The notes under the pieces: model-generated | What the model was told of the DNA's origin: nothing | Database searches by the model: none | Seen by the model: the letters and a program-made list of their open reading frames with translations, nothing else | Part shown: positions 28,446 to 43,400 of the stretch, one piece after another | Numbering within the stretch: position 1 is the stretch's first letter | Layout: every line of letters starts with the position of its first letter | Translations under genes and position numbers: made by a program | DNA from: Saksenaea vasiformis B4078 | Lineage: Eukaryota; Mucoromycota; Mucoromycetes; Mucorales; Saksenaeaceae | Direction: 5' to 3' | Assembly: GCA_000697055.1 (NCBI GenBank) | Contig: JNDT01001950.1 | Span: 62,001-126,000 of the forward strand | DNA length: 64,000 nt

Positions 28446-29272
28446 TCATCGTATATTATGTGGCATTGGTAAATCTTCGGAAGATGTAACATGTCGCAAC
28501 CACCACACAGGCGAAAGCTGTACAGACGTAATCTCCACAACCACAGCGTCCTGATCGTCTTTGAATTGCTCCACGAAGATGCGCAAATCCTCCGGCGTCT
28601 CCAACTGCTCTGAGGGTACATGACGCACGCGGTAGTTTATAATAAACCCCTCTTCTCTACAATTTAGCCTTGCTTGTTTCTCTACACATCGGTATTTAGA
28701 CTCGATTTGCATAGCTTCGGTATCAAGTGTGATCAATCCGGCCTGAACAGCATGATCTATATGTGGCTTAGCGATCTTGACCACCGATACAAGAAGTTCC
28801 ATCGTCGTATCTGTTTGCGCAAAGAAGACAGTCTGTCTATCTACAGGTGGTGACCAGAGCATAGAGATAGGATCATCTTTATCCTGCGGGTACACGTTAT
28901 ACGTCAGATCCAGTGTGTGTGGGTTTATTGACTCCAGTTCGCCAAGCAAAGAGAGCTCGTGGATATACGATATACCGTCCGACATCTCGGACGTTGTAAA
29001 TAGCGAGATCTACGCTTTTTGCATTAGAAGAAAGGAAATGAAAATAGAATAGAAGAAGACATTTGTCACTCCAACATTACATGAAAGCGCCAGCCATCGT
29101 CGGTGCTGGTCTTCCGAATGCGGTCTGCGATGAGTGGAGCGGTTATATCTCTGAACCAAGTGCTTAATTGAGCAACAACGAGAAGATCTTCCACCGCAAC
29201 GTAATTTAGAATGGAAGTAATGATTTCGGTGGGGAGCTCATTGAGCGTCAATAGTTTTTGAATGTTTTGCAT
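28446..29272 (-). CDS. F-box domain protein
   Basis: Two exons, 29272-29081 and 29009-28446, with a 71 bp intron; 251 aa from the ATG at 29,272. Residues 8-50 are an F-box: LNELPTEIITSILNYVAVED, then LLVVAQLSTWFRDITAPLI. The F-box binds Skp1, making this a likely SCF ubiquitin-ligase substrate receptor. The remaining 200 aa show no known repeat. They include a segment with VDRQTVFFAQTDTT and a C-terminal W-W region, and resemble the unnamed C-terminal part of other small fungal F-box proteins. The target is unknown. Confidence 0.8.
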
Positions 29273-29371
29273 AAGCAAAAAGGAAATGGTGACACAATAA
29301 CTTAAGTCGCATGTGATTCATGCGAGCTGGAAAAGGAAATACCAAGGTTTTTATATATCGTTATCTGACTC

Positions 29372-31831
<2,460 letters not shown>

Positions 31832-34062
31832 GACAAAGAGTTGTTTGAGGATACGCTGGAACTGGCAGGTGAACTCGGTACCACCGCTTATAAACTAGGC
31901 ACCTTAGATAGAGTGCTGGAGTCTGCGGAATGAAGGCTGAGAATGCAATGTTGTAGAAGCAACGGGTTTAAAGAAGTTTATGAATGTCAACGTGCGAAAA
32001 AGACTCTCAACTCCTAAGCCTGGTTCGTGTCCAACGAGCGAGTACGCGACGGTTTAACGAAGAAAGACGATAAAGACTAGTTAATATGTTAGACAAGTAA
32101 TAGACCATAATAAGAAGTAGTGTAGTGGAAGCAAAGGAAAGAAGTAAAGTGAGTTCTGGTTACTTACGCTAAAGATACCAAAAAAAAGTTTGTGTTGATA
32201 TAACACGCCCAAAAGAGCGCAGTCAAAAAAAGAGAAAAAAAAATAGGTATGGGCACGATAGCGAACGTTGGTAAAAGGGTTTGTGAATGTTGACAAAACA
32301 AAAAGAGAAGAAGGTTAAAGTGATTCTCTGATTGAAGTTGGCATGGAAAAAAAAGAAAAGGGAAAAAATTGACAAGAGCGTCGTCGTTTTGGTAATGCAT
32401 AGGATGGGCAACTCTGTGCGTCGATTGTAGATGGTTGCCGCACCGCATCGTTGTCGTGGCCATCTGAAACGTCGCCAATCATGGATGCTCAAAGGGCACC
32501 TCTCACTTGTGTGTCACCATAGAGCCTAAACTGACCCCTGCGGCCATAAATTTTTTTATGGGCAGCGCCCTGGAGACCATTGAAAATAAAAAAAAAAGAA
32601 AAGCTTCTCATAGTATTCTTTACACATCCCATAAACATGATCATATCCTTAGAATAAATTCGATTTGCTATCTGCAATTAATCATAAGGGATTACAACAT
32701 TTCCGCCACCTTTTGTCTGAAGAACCCGATTTAGTTGTGTCTCATGATACAAATGAAGTGGCACTCTTTTGATGGAGACACATATACATATTAGAACGTA
32801 CCCAGGCAGAGACAGATAGATATATGTTAAAGCTTTGTAATAAGATGCTTAGAATCCTATTTTCGCGTCCTAATACGTTTTGGGAGACCAGTCGTTTAAA
32901 ATTCCCAGCTGAAAATGAAAAAAAAATAATAACCCATTCGCGCGATTCACGGAAAAGTTTACTATTTCAATCGATTTTCAAACCTGTCTTTTTTGCTTTT
33001 CATTCTTTTCTTGATAGTATAAAAATGATAGTTTGCTTTATTAGGCTAAAAACCGATGTGTAGCACGCTATTCTATGTCTCCGTACGTTTCAAGTGTTTT
33101 ATCGTACTGATTAGTTCGCAAAAGCGGGCTACCGACAACTCGTGCTTGCACAAATCTTGCAGAAATTCATACTATCGTACAATTCATTATCCCTTTTTCC
33201 CAGCATTAGGCCATGTGTTTTAGTAGTAAAATCGGAACAGTTGTATTACCTTTCCTGATCTCCAGTACGTTTCCGCGATGTAACGTGCGTGGTATGCCCC
33301 GTGCACGCCCGGAAATTGCATGCTTCTTTGCTTAAAACGTCTATTGCTTAGACTTAGCGCCCACGTCAAACACCCAGGGTCATGGGGTCTCGATTACATT
33401 TTCAGCCTTCACTAAAATTACAGACGTGCAAAAACTGCCGAAAGCATTAGAGTCCGGTGTAATTGACAGATAGGACGATCTCTGCATTGGAAGTATTGTT
33501 CAGCATCTTGACAGTGTCAACATTTATGTGAATCATTGGTACTTTGTACCACACTGCATAGCTTGAAAAGATCTGACTGCGTGCAGCAGAAAATTTTACT
33601 GATCAGTCAAGCAATTTATCAGTTACGTCAAGACGAGCAGCCACAATATCACGCTCTCGTACATAAAGCAGTGTAGAAACAACATGCTAATATACTATTT
33701 GTTCTTTGGTGTGTCCTTTTTCATAACTATCGTATTTTAATCTTTTCCGATCATACTGCTGTCCAATAGCTTGTGTAATCGAACTGCGAACTTCGAGCGC
33801 GTAGACCAAGTCATGCCATTGGATCAATTCAAGGCCATATAAAAAAAAAAGCGGATGAGTCGCCGCGCCTATTTTGATGCTTGGCTAAATTATTTACCTG
33901 CATGGTGTTTTGTTTGAATTTTAGCAGCATCTTGCATCGTAAAAATTGGTACGTTACACAAGAAGAATGGCATAGAAACCAAAAAGAAAAAGATTGCACG
34001 ACTGATTGAAAGCCAGTCCGGAAAAGGGTTTGCCTTTCCTCTTCTTGTTTTGTTTGCGCGTC
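31832..34062. other. Non-coding, nothing recognised
   Basis: Contains the promoter of the FAR1-domain gene and many A/T homopolymers. No frame connects into a plausible gene. Confidence 0.45.
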
Positions 34063-34536
34063 ATGCCGATCCAACCTCCCTCTTCCTATAGTATCCGAGA
34101 CCTACTTGGATTGTCTCCAAATTCGGATAAGATAAACTCTTATCTACGTTCTCTCAGCAATTCAGTTCCAGAACCTGAGATAAAGCGTTTTACAGATTGT
34201 GCTTACTACGCTTACAAGTCACTCGGTATTTCACTTTGCTTTGTCCCCGATGGAAACAATCTCAAGCTTGACGGCATTGACATGTACAATGGCCAGACAC
34301 GAGACGGATTCCAACCTTTTTGTGGAGAATACCCTTGCGGATTGACTGCAACAATGGAAGCCCATGAGATCGTAGCCATGCTGGGGGAACCTGACCGCAA
34401 GGGCGGCGGTGGCAAGACCCGTGTGGCTTGTTGGATCGAATATCAATTCGAAGACAAGGGCGGTTTATTAATCCAACTCCATGGCGTCGACTGGGACGAC
34501 CGAGAGATGGGTTGGACAAGCCTAGTGCTGTTTTGA
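34063..34536 (+). CDS. Uncharacterised 157-aa protein
   Basis: Single exon from the ATG at 34,063 (MPIQPPSSYSIRDLLGLSPN); the frame continues upstream without another ATG. It has typical soluble-protein composition with clear sub-motifs: YYAYKSLGISLCFVPDG, a central IDMYNGQTRDGFQPF, GEPDRKGGGGKTRVACWIEY, and a W-D-D-R-E-M-G-W end. No signal peptide or membrane segment. I do not recognise the family; the even composition and conserved-looking Gly/Trp motifs suggest a real gene. It ends 40 bp from the convergent transporter gene. Confidence 0.7.
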   Translation: MPIQPPSSYSIRDLLGLSPNSDKINSYLRSLSNSVPEPEIKRFTDCAYYAYKSLGISLCFVPDGNNLKLDGIDMYNGQTRDGFQPFCGEYPCGLTATMEAHEIVAMLGEPDRKGGGGKTRVACWIEYQFEDKGGLLIQLHGVDWDDREMGWTSLVLF

Positions 34537-34576
34537 TTAAGAGTAGACAAGAGAAAAGAGAAAAAAAGTACAAATT

Positions 34577-36742
34577 CTAACGTAATGATTGTTCCACCGA
34601 CTTTTGCTCAAGAACCGCCTTCTCAATATCTCCTGACGATGCTTGATCTCCACATTCCGAGGCATAATCAATGTCGTCTCGGCCGATAACGTTTCCTTGA
34701 TCGTCCTCGGCGACATTTTGCATAAAGTCCTTGTTTCGCTCTTCCTTTCCTACCAAAGCTGAAAAAAATTTTTGTATCGTTACGAATTAGCTTCTAGGGA
34801 GAAGAGAGCCACGTACTCGCAATTAGAAGACATGCTTGAACAACTCCCATAAAGATGGCCTGTGTTTTGCCATAATCTGGAATAGGCTCTCCTGTGTTGC
34901 TAAGCTTTAAGCTGCCGTCGGGATTTCGCAGAGGATATTTTTCACCAATCGTTGCCTCAATTTGACTACTGGCTGCGCTGACCTGGATAATCGATCGGTC
35001 GTTCCGCATAATCAGAAATACACACATCCGAAAAAGAAAAAGGACTTACGAGGTTACCCAATTGGTAAGCCAGACCTGCAAAACAAATAAGCATTACGGG
35101 TTGTGTAACGTCTGCGTCTCATTCATACCTGGCATGAGACCCCGGAAGGCTGGAGGAGCTATCTCATTAAGATGAGCAGGCACAACACCTACACAGGTTA
35201 AGTAGGTTCTTAATGGTCGACGCAATTGCGTTTTCTATTTCTTACCCCAGGCGCCTTGAACGAAAAACTGAACAACAAAAGCTCCGAAACGCAAAGCATG
35301 GATATTGGGGGCGAATGCCCACAACGGAATAAAGCAGCCAGTAAAGATAGCGCAAACGGCGATGCAGAATTTGCGACCCAAGTAATTTGAGTAGTATCCG
35401 ATGATCATTCCGCCAATGATAGCACCGATGTTATATACTACGCTAGTCACAGTCTGTTCAGCCGCGGTATATCCGAGTTGATTTAATAGGAAGGTGGGAT
35501 ACAGATCCTGAGAACCATGCGATGAGAAATTGAGAAAAGACATAAGAATGATCATATAGATCACACGCCTCCAATGGTGCTTCAGCATGACCCATGTCTC
35601 TTTCAAATACGATCGGCCCATGGCCTTCCGCGCCTCCTTTGTCTTTTCAAACGTTTCAGACTCAGGGACCCAGAATCGAATAATAATTGCAAGCAAGGCG
35701 AATGCGGAACCGGTCCAAAACATGATACGCCAGCTAGAATCGGTGGACGCCACTGCATAGTTGACAAGCGTAGCAACAAGGTAGCCACAGGCGTAACCTA
35801 ATGTATCAGTGGAATAAGTAATGTACTACTCTGTGATGACTCCCTACCTTCTTGATAAATGCCAGAAAAAAGCCCTCTAGCTTCGATTGGCAATGATTCA
35901 AGAGCTAAACTAGCCCCAAGTCCCTGGATAGCAAAATGATTAGCGTGTGTTTCGTACTACTTCGCATTGCATTTTAAGGTTTGTTCTCCTCAGCCTCTTA
36001 CCCATTCGCCGCCCATAGCAATACCAAAGATTGCGCGAAGTGCAATGAACGTTTGCAGATTAGGTGCAAAGCCACTTCCCATATTGATGACCGAAAAAAG
36101 AATAATATCGACCATCAGTGGCCAGCGCCGTCCAAACCGATCTGCTATTGCACTAAATCAAGTGTGTGAGAACTAATACATTCATTGTCGCATTACCCGA
36201 ATAATAAGGCACCGATAGGTCGCAGCATCTAAGTGAAGATCTTGATTAATTGATTGATACAATTGTACCAAGGCGTATACCAAAGTAGTTGTAATTGCGC
36301 CTTTTAAGGAAAATAAAAAAAAGCAATGTGAGTCAAAAATGGTACAAGGTCAGCCGCTTTTCCCACATACTTGTGACGGCCGAGGGTTCAACACCAAAGT
36401 CCTTTGCTAAAATGAGATCAGATCAAACGATGTTTCTACATGCTTTTTGACATGTCCTACCGATCTTGGTTGCCGTCAAAGAAACGCAAAAGAAATCATA
36501 TGCGTCCATAGTCCACCCAAGAAAAGCTATCAATCTGATAAATAAAGGTTTAAGCACTTTTGCTTGTTACCTGCAGTAAATGTAAGTCGCTGTTGGTTGG
36601 TAAGATTGGTGAGGAGATGCCATGCGCTGATTTGCCTTTCAGGCTTGCGAACGATCGAACGCTTAACTTTCGCCCATAAGGTTTCTGGAGGAACTTGCTC
36701 CACCTGTTCGATGCTATGTCCTTCTTCCTGCTTTTGCGACAT
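34577..36742 (-). CDS. JEN-type monocarboxylate/proton symporter (MFS)
   Basis: Twelve exons: 36742-36571, 36526-36461, 36406-36371, 36300-36281, 36228-36197, 36152-36002, 35923-35848, 35797-35246, 35188-35129, 35075-35050, 34982-34817, 34758-34577; introns 44-78 bp; 512 aa. An MFS permease with about 12 membrane helices: FLGWTMDAYDFF at helix 1, LRPIGALLFG and ADRFGRRWPL between helices 2 and 3, GIAMGGEWGLGASLALE around helix 4-5. From residue 274 it carries NFSSHGSQDLYPT, which fits the JEN signature NxxSHxSQDxxxT needed for carboxylate transport in yeast Jen1. It should import lactate, pyruvate or similar acids at the plasma membrane. Exon 4 is only 20 bp and exon 10 is 26 bp. Substrate range is not readable from sequence. 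Confidence 0.92.
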
Positions 36743-39700
36743 CAGTTACGAGACTAAGAAATAACAAACAGGAAAGCAAGAAAGAAAGCGAAAAAAAAAA
36801 GAGTTGCTTTTTTGAAACGTCGCCTCATAAAGTGTCTTTTTATTCCCGAGCTGTTTTGCACACGTCATGTGTGTGCAAAGGGTATTGTTTTGTCAATTTA
36901 GACAAACTATAACAACCCAGGGTTCTTGCGATTGGAGAGCTGAAGGTTCACAAGCACAAACACCCCATTATCTTTGAAGCTTAGTGTTACGGTAGTACTG
37001 CCACTATCCTTAATTCTCTCTTCTTTGTTTGAAATGCAACAAGCAATCGCATCAAATGACAAGAAGACGTATCATTGCCGATTATTTACACGATGCACCG
37101 ATTTAGTGCTGTGATCATACATAAAAATTAAAGAAGATCATAGCTAGCTTGTTTCCGTTAATGCAGAGAAGCTGGTTACACCAGCTTCTGGTTCTCGATC
37201 TCGCATTCGCACAAAACAAAAGCAAAAATAAGCTTCAAGATAAATCGGGGCTTGTGACCTAAAAACGTCTATGTGAGACTCTAATCCGTACACATAAAGT
37301 CAGATCATTTGCTTCCCCCAAGTTACCGCATGAAACGTGCATAATCGTTCCCGTGCATAGCAGTTCAACTAGACCCTACTGCAAAATGCCAAGACGACAG
37401 AAATGAACTGTCCCGTAATAGAGCTTTCCTACATGCAGCCAATGTATGTAAGTCTCGCGTGCTTCGGGAGAAAATCATGACCCTTCTCATTTTTACAGAC
37501 CAACCCCGGCAGATCAATAGTTAGATTTTCCTATGTTTCTTTAACAGTTTCAAAAACGATCATTGTAAACAATGGGTCGTATGCGTATCGTTATTTCAGC
37601 ATTAAAGATGGTCATCTTTACAATCCTGGGTTGCCGCTGCCACACCGGCTGCTGCAAGACCTGTTTTAGACAATAACCCATGACCTGGAAAAAGTTGTGG
37701 GACCCGCCTAAACAGAACAGCCTCCTTTTTTTTTTCTATGAACCTTTGTGATACTTGTCTCACCCGTCCTATTATTTTACCCGGATTTGTATTGAGCTTG
37801 TAGCATAAATCCTGGTGTCCCTTGAATTATCTCTGGAGATACGACACCTGCTCTGGGAGTGTTCCATAAGAGTTTCTGCTGTCCCCACATCATGTGATTC
37901 CAGCTCATTTACAAGATCATATTTAGAAGGAGCCGATAGAACCAATACGTTTCGCGCAAATAGAATCTCTAGCATGCATTATTTTCTATTTGTCGTAGTT
38001 TATTTATAGCCATAAACAATAACCAAGTTTTGTAGATGCTCCGTGTATATCTGAAAAGGGTACATCATACCTTTATCTCAATGGGTATTCTATCCTGATC
38101 CAGAACGTAGTAGTCGCGACTTCGTTTATACCATTTTAAGTTAATTACCATGCTGCTGCGTCTTCAACGGCAAGCACTCCTTAATGGGCATTCGTGAAGG
38201 AGCGTTCCGCGCTTTCGAAAAGCGTCGTGAGTCAGGTCGACAAACTGATAGTACTATCGATTCGCTTGAATATTCACAATCAAGGAACATAGACCGCTTT
38301 CTTCCTCTACTATGATTAACTTTCAGAAAGGAAGGTAGCTTAGTTACGGCTTCTGCACAAAAGCGCCAAATAATACAAGTGTTTGCGTCCTGAATACAAG
38401 TCGCCATCGACGTGATATTTAGGGAGCCATAGATAGAAAGTAACAGAGATATGAAAATTAAATCATTGGTTTGGATGGGTATACGTATCACAGATGAAAC
38501 AGGAGTTGTCTTTGTATTCATTTAACTTAGAAATATATCAACGCGCGCTCTGAGGCGGCTGGTTTATGTTTCAACATGTCGATTTAAGCGGAAACCATGC
38601 GATTGGAGAGTACCAGTGAGAACAGAGATGCAGTATATCAACTAGCATGAGACACTGTGAAAAAGAAAAGGACGGAAGGATTTGAAAAGGGCAACGAGGT
38701 CATTAGCAAATAATACATCTAATTGCAACTAATCGATTCTACCTTCTTGATGCACACAATTGTTTCTTTGCCTTAGACTACCTGCGTCGACAAAAATATC
38801 CAGTGCAAGCCATTATTATTGTTTTATGATAGCTATGAACCGCGAGGTATTATGAGAAACGATATGATAGTCTCAATTTTTGGGGAAGGCTTCTCATGGG
38901 ACAACTGGTCTTCCTGCAAATGTATACCTTATATCATCACGTAACTAGTCCACATGCGCTATACATGCCTGTCAGATGTAGATTACGCATCTACACTAGG
39001 AAAGGGTGAGTAATGTCAAGCTTGCAGCATCCTCGACCGTTGACTTCAATATGTCCGGTTGCGGTTCGTTAACATTGATAAGTCTATCCGAGAACGTCTG
39101 TTAATTGCAATGTTCTTTAAATGGGTTTACTCGATACAGGAATCTTTGCATTATATTCCAGTTCTACAGCATGCACAGGATACGATAATGCGTGTGATAA
39201 AAACATGATAACGTATGATGCCATACAATGGGATTAAGCGGAGATACTGGTGTCTGATTTTCGGAGCTTACAGTTTATACTTGGCGTGATCACGTACAGC
39301 TTCTATGCTTTGACTGCAGTTTGCTGCCTTTTTCGCTTTCATTTTTTTTTATTTTTTTTATTTTTCTGCTAGAATAAGCTTTCTTCAGGTACCCCTTTCC
39401 GAACTCGCTGATACGTTTCTTGAAAGTTATCTACGACACACTTCTGTCATTGTTCAAGTTAGCTATGGTTGATTGCTGCCAAAACACTCTTGATCTGCGA
39501 TACGGTCATACCCAAGTTTTGAACGTTTTGCGATTTCTGCAGCCTTAGGAATACTTCCCCGTGGAAGACTTTCAACGCTAAGAATACTAGCACATGTGGT
39601 CTTGTAGCTCTCATCATCGGGCCTTTTCTGTAATTCTTCTCGCAGACAATTTTTCATGGATAATAGGCTACGCCTTCGCAAACTGCCACCTCGATTAATT

Positions 39701-40406
39701 TTGATTGCTTTTCTTTTTTTTCTGTTGAGTGTTGCACAGCTTCACCAATGCGATATTCAAGACGGATATTGGCTTTTGCGTTCTCAGTTCCGCAGTGCTG
39801 ACTTAGAGAATCTTCTACGATTATCAATCTGTGGACAATACATCTACAGACGCTCAGGGGCTCAGTTAATGGTCGCGTACTGACAACCTTGATTCGGAAA
39901 TTACAAGATATTGATCCAGTGACCGTCTAAGCGGCATTACATAAGGTCCATAAAGACAGGCCCGGAGCACCGTAGCAATTCCCCCTTTCGAAGTTGTAAG
40001 GCTCCTTCATACTGTGAAAGTTATGACTTTAACATTGAAACTAGAAAAGGCCGAGCGAAAGATGAGAGCAAGGTGGGTTTCGGAAGAATCGCTTGATCCA
40101 TCTTCCTTCGAATAATGCACTTAAAGCTTCCGCCGACGGTCTCAGACAAATGGAGAGTATTACTTCAGTGACTACTTTCAGTCATACAGTTCCCCATTTT
40201 TGGGTCGATCCGCCTGTATGCGACAACACGAGCATGTCTTCGCAATCGTCCTTGCCATGTGATAAATTTGGCGACCAAATCCACCAAAAAGAAGGGATAG
40301 AAGATACGTTAAAGAAGACAGAAAACGTAGGGTCCATTCGTGACAACCATTTCGTGATCGATTGAACCATGCTATGTAGGATCAATCCATTTCGGCCTGT
40401 TCGGCA
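36743..40406. other. Non-coding, nothing recognised
   Basis: A 3.7 kb gap between the transporter and POL1. A frame at 39,656-39,883 starts MDNRLRLRK and has a hydrophobic stretch, but nothing else supports it. No transposon remnants were recognised. Confidence 0.45.
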
Positions 40407-43400
40407 ATGAGCGATGCGCAGCACCAAACAGCCAGCATTAAATCAAAGGCGCTTTCCAGTATTGCTATCGCAGAGTATACCCGAGCGAGATCGCGCGAGG
40501 AATATACTGGAGTTAGTGGCCCTATGAACAATCCTGGTGAGTTTTTTCTGAACATGTTACTTGTCCTTTTAACGATAATTGATACAAGGGAAACGGAAAC
40601 GGGACCCAACACCGGTTGAGGAAAGGGATGTTAAACGAAACGTTACGGGATATGATGAACAGTTATATCGATGCGTTCCGAATCGGACAACCAATCAACG
40701 AAACAGCATTGTGAGTGCTTAAAAGCTATTCGGTTGTCATCGCTTAGCCGCATTATTCCATTAGGACCTTGCATCAGTTGCAGAAAGCTACACGCCTTTT
40801 GGTTGGCAGCTTTCAGGATGTCGGACTTTCGTGAGGCCTAAGACATCGAGTCAACCATCGCATGGCGCACGCAGCAAAGTATGTCTACACATACTTTCCT
40901 TTCATGCAGAAGCACTAACAACCCTGCGTAGCTGTTTGCTGATACAGGGCCAAAATTAGAATATGTACTTGAAGGGAAAACGCGATCAGGGGAACAACCT
41001 GCGGACTCGATTGATTTTGAACAGCTATATGAGGAACTGGAAGATGATGACATCGAAGACTATTTAGAACTGATGGAGGAAGATGTCGATGTACATAACC
41101 TTCTGGATGAAGTAGAGCGTAATTATATAGATGCGGAAAATCAGGAACTGCATACTCCGCAAAACGAAGCTATGGACACTGACGTCCAATTGGATCAAGA
41201 CGTTGAAGAAGAGCCTCTTCCGTCACAAAATTTGGTGCTTCAACACTGGCGGTCGGTCGATTCTGCTTTACATTTCAGCAAATTTTGTCCTGAACGAAGA
41301 AGGAACGAACTAGATGTAAAAGACATTTTTGAACACGACGGTTCTTTGAGATTATGGTGGTATGATATGTATGAGAGACAAGATAAGGGATACGTTTATG
41401 TGTTTGGAAAGGCAGGTTTGCTAGTTTATGCGAGAATTTCTAAAAGAAAAACAAACGGTAGGTTCTGGATAGACGTAGCGAAAATTACGTGAGTTGCTCC
41501 GTCATAGTGAAAAACATAAAGCGGAATATATTCGTATTGCCCAGACAGCGTAAACTTGATAGTAAGTTCACATTCGGCGAATCTATCTGCTGATACTCGC
41601 AACAAAGGCAATAATGACACACAAAGCAATGAATTGGTGGCACTGGAGGATCTTCAAGAAGAATTTGCTAGTATTTTAGATCGCTGCAACATCCATAATT
41701 ACCAATGGAAGAGTCGAACGCGAAGATATGCCTTTGATAACCTAGATATCCCCGCATCGGCTCAATATTTAAAGATCATTTATGGATACGATGGTAAGTG
41801 TGAAATGATAGCGACTGCATAATAAAATGAATGTTCTATTTCAGAACCCCAACTTCCAACGGGAATGAGTGGAATAACTTTTAGCCATGTTTTCGGTACC
41901 GGTACCGGAGCTTTGGAGCATTTCTTGGTCAAAAGGAAGATCATGGGGCCCTGCTGGCTTGAAATCAGGAATATCAACGTCAACAAGGTTCAGGTGTGTT
42001 TCACTTGGTGTCATTTGCTATTATGAACATATATATTCCTGAAGGAAACCTGGAGCAAGTTGGAATTTTATATTGAAAATCCAAAAAGCTGCAATCCCGC
42101 CCGCGATCCAAACGGCGACATTCTTATTGAAGGCCCACCACTTACCGTAATGTCTCTGAAGGTAAAGACAGCCATGAATCTCCAAAAGAATACGAACGAG
42201 ATTATTGCAGCTGGTGCTGTTATTTTCGAAAAAGGTATCAATTATTTAGTGCATGCTTCGGACAACTGAAATTTCTTCAGTTGATGTGGATGAACCGCTT
42301 CCAAATGACCCACAATTAATGTCAAGGTTTGCCGTTGTGCGCCAGTTACATGGAACGCCGTATCCTCGAGATTTTGATAGCGCGATGAACGAAGAACTAG
42401 AAAGAAGTAATTTTCAAATTATCGCACAAAGGAGCGAGTACGCGCTTCTGAATTACTTAATAGGTGAGTTTATGCATTGCCGATAAACGCTTAATTTACG
42501 TTACCCCTAGCAAGGATACATTATTGCGATCCGGACATCATTGTGGGGCACGATTTTACTGGTTTCGACCTTGATATCCTTCTGCATAGAATGAAAGATA
42601 AAGCGGTACACCATTGGCACAAGATTGGGAGAATGAAGCGTAAAGGGTGCGTGTGGGTGATCAATAATATGGAACTATAGACTAACGCTATCAAGGTGGC
42701 CGAGGCTGCAAAGTGGGCCAGGCGGCATGCAAATCTCAACTATACAAGAGAAAAAAGTTCTAGTAGGACGCATCATCTGCGATACGTATCTCGCGTGCAG
42801 AGATTTGGTCCGAGTCAAATCATATCAGCTGCAAGAAATGGTGCGTTCCGAACTAGGAATCATATATGAAGATACGAGTTCTACAAAGTATCATGACAAT
42901 TACGAGATGTCCGATTCTCTTGTGGAATTTTTAAGGAAATGTTCATTTGAAGCCTATCTGGCTCTGCTTCTCGTGGATAAACTCCAGATACTTCCTCTGA
43001 CGAAAGAGCTAACAAGTCTTGCTGGAAATTTATGGTACGATGTCGCGGTGATCGTCTCAGAAATTAACGTTTGTAATTGGCTTAGGTCAAGATCTATAAA
43101 CGGTTCCCGTTCGGACAGGAATGAATTCCTGCTGTTACATGAATTTCATGAACGGAAGTTTATTTGTCCCGATAAGAAACGTGCACCTCCACGACAACCG
43201 GTGATCATGCGTCTCTCGGATGATGAAGATGAAGGTGTGTACAATGCGGGATACACAAACGCTCACTGGCAATGTTCGATTCTAGCAGAGTCGTTAGAGG
43301 ATACACGAGAGGATACACATCAGGTGTCTGGAAAAAAAGCGTGGGGAGCACAGAAACCATCTACTTTTAGTGGCGGATTAGTACTGGAACCAAAAAGGGG

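Noticed and set aside
39656..39883. Possible small membrane protein
   Set aside because: One hydrophobic stretch after an ATG is the only support; no homology, exon partners or context.
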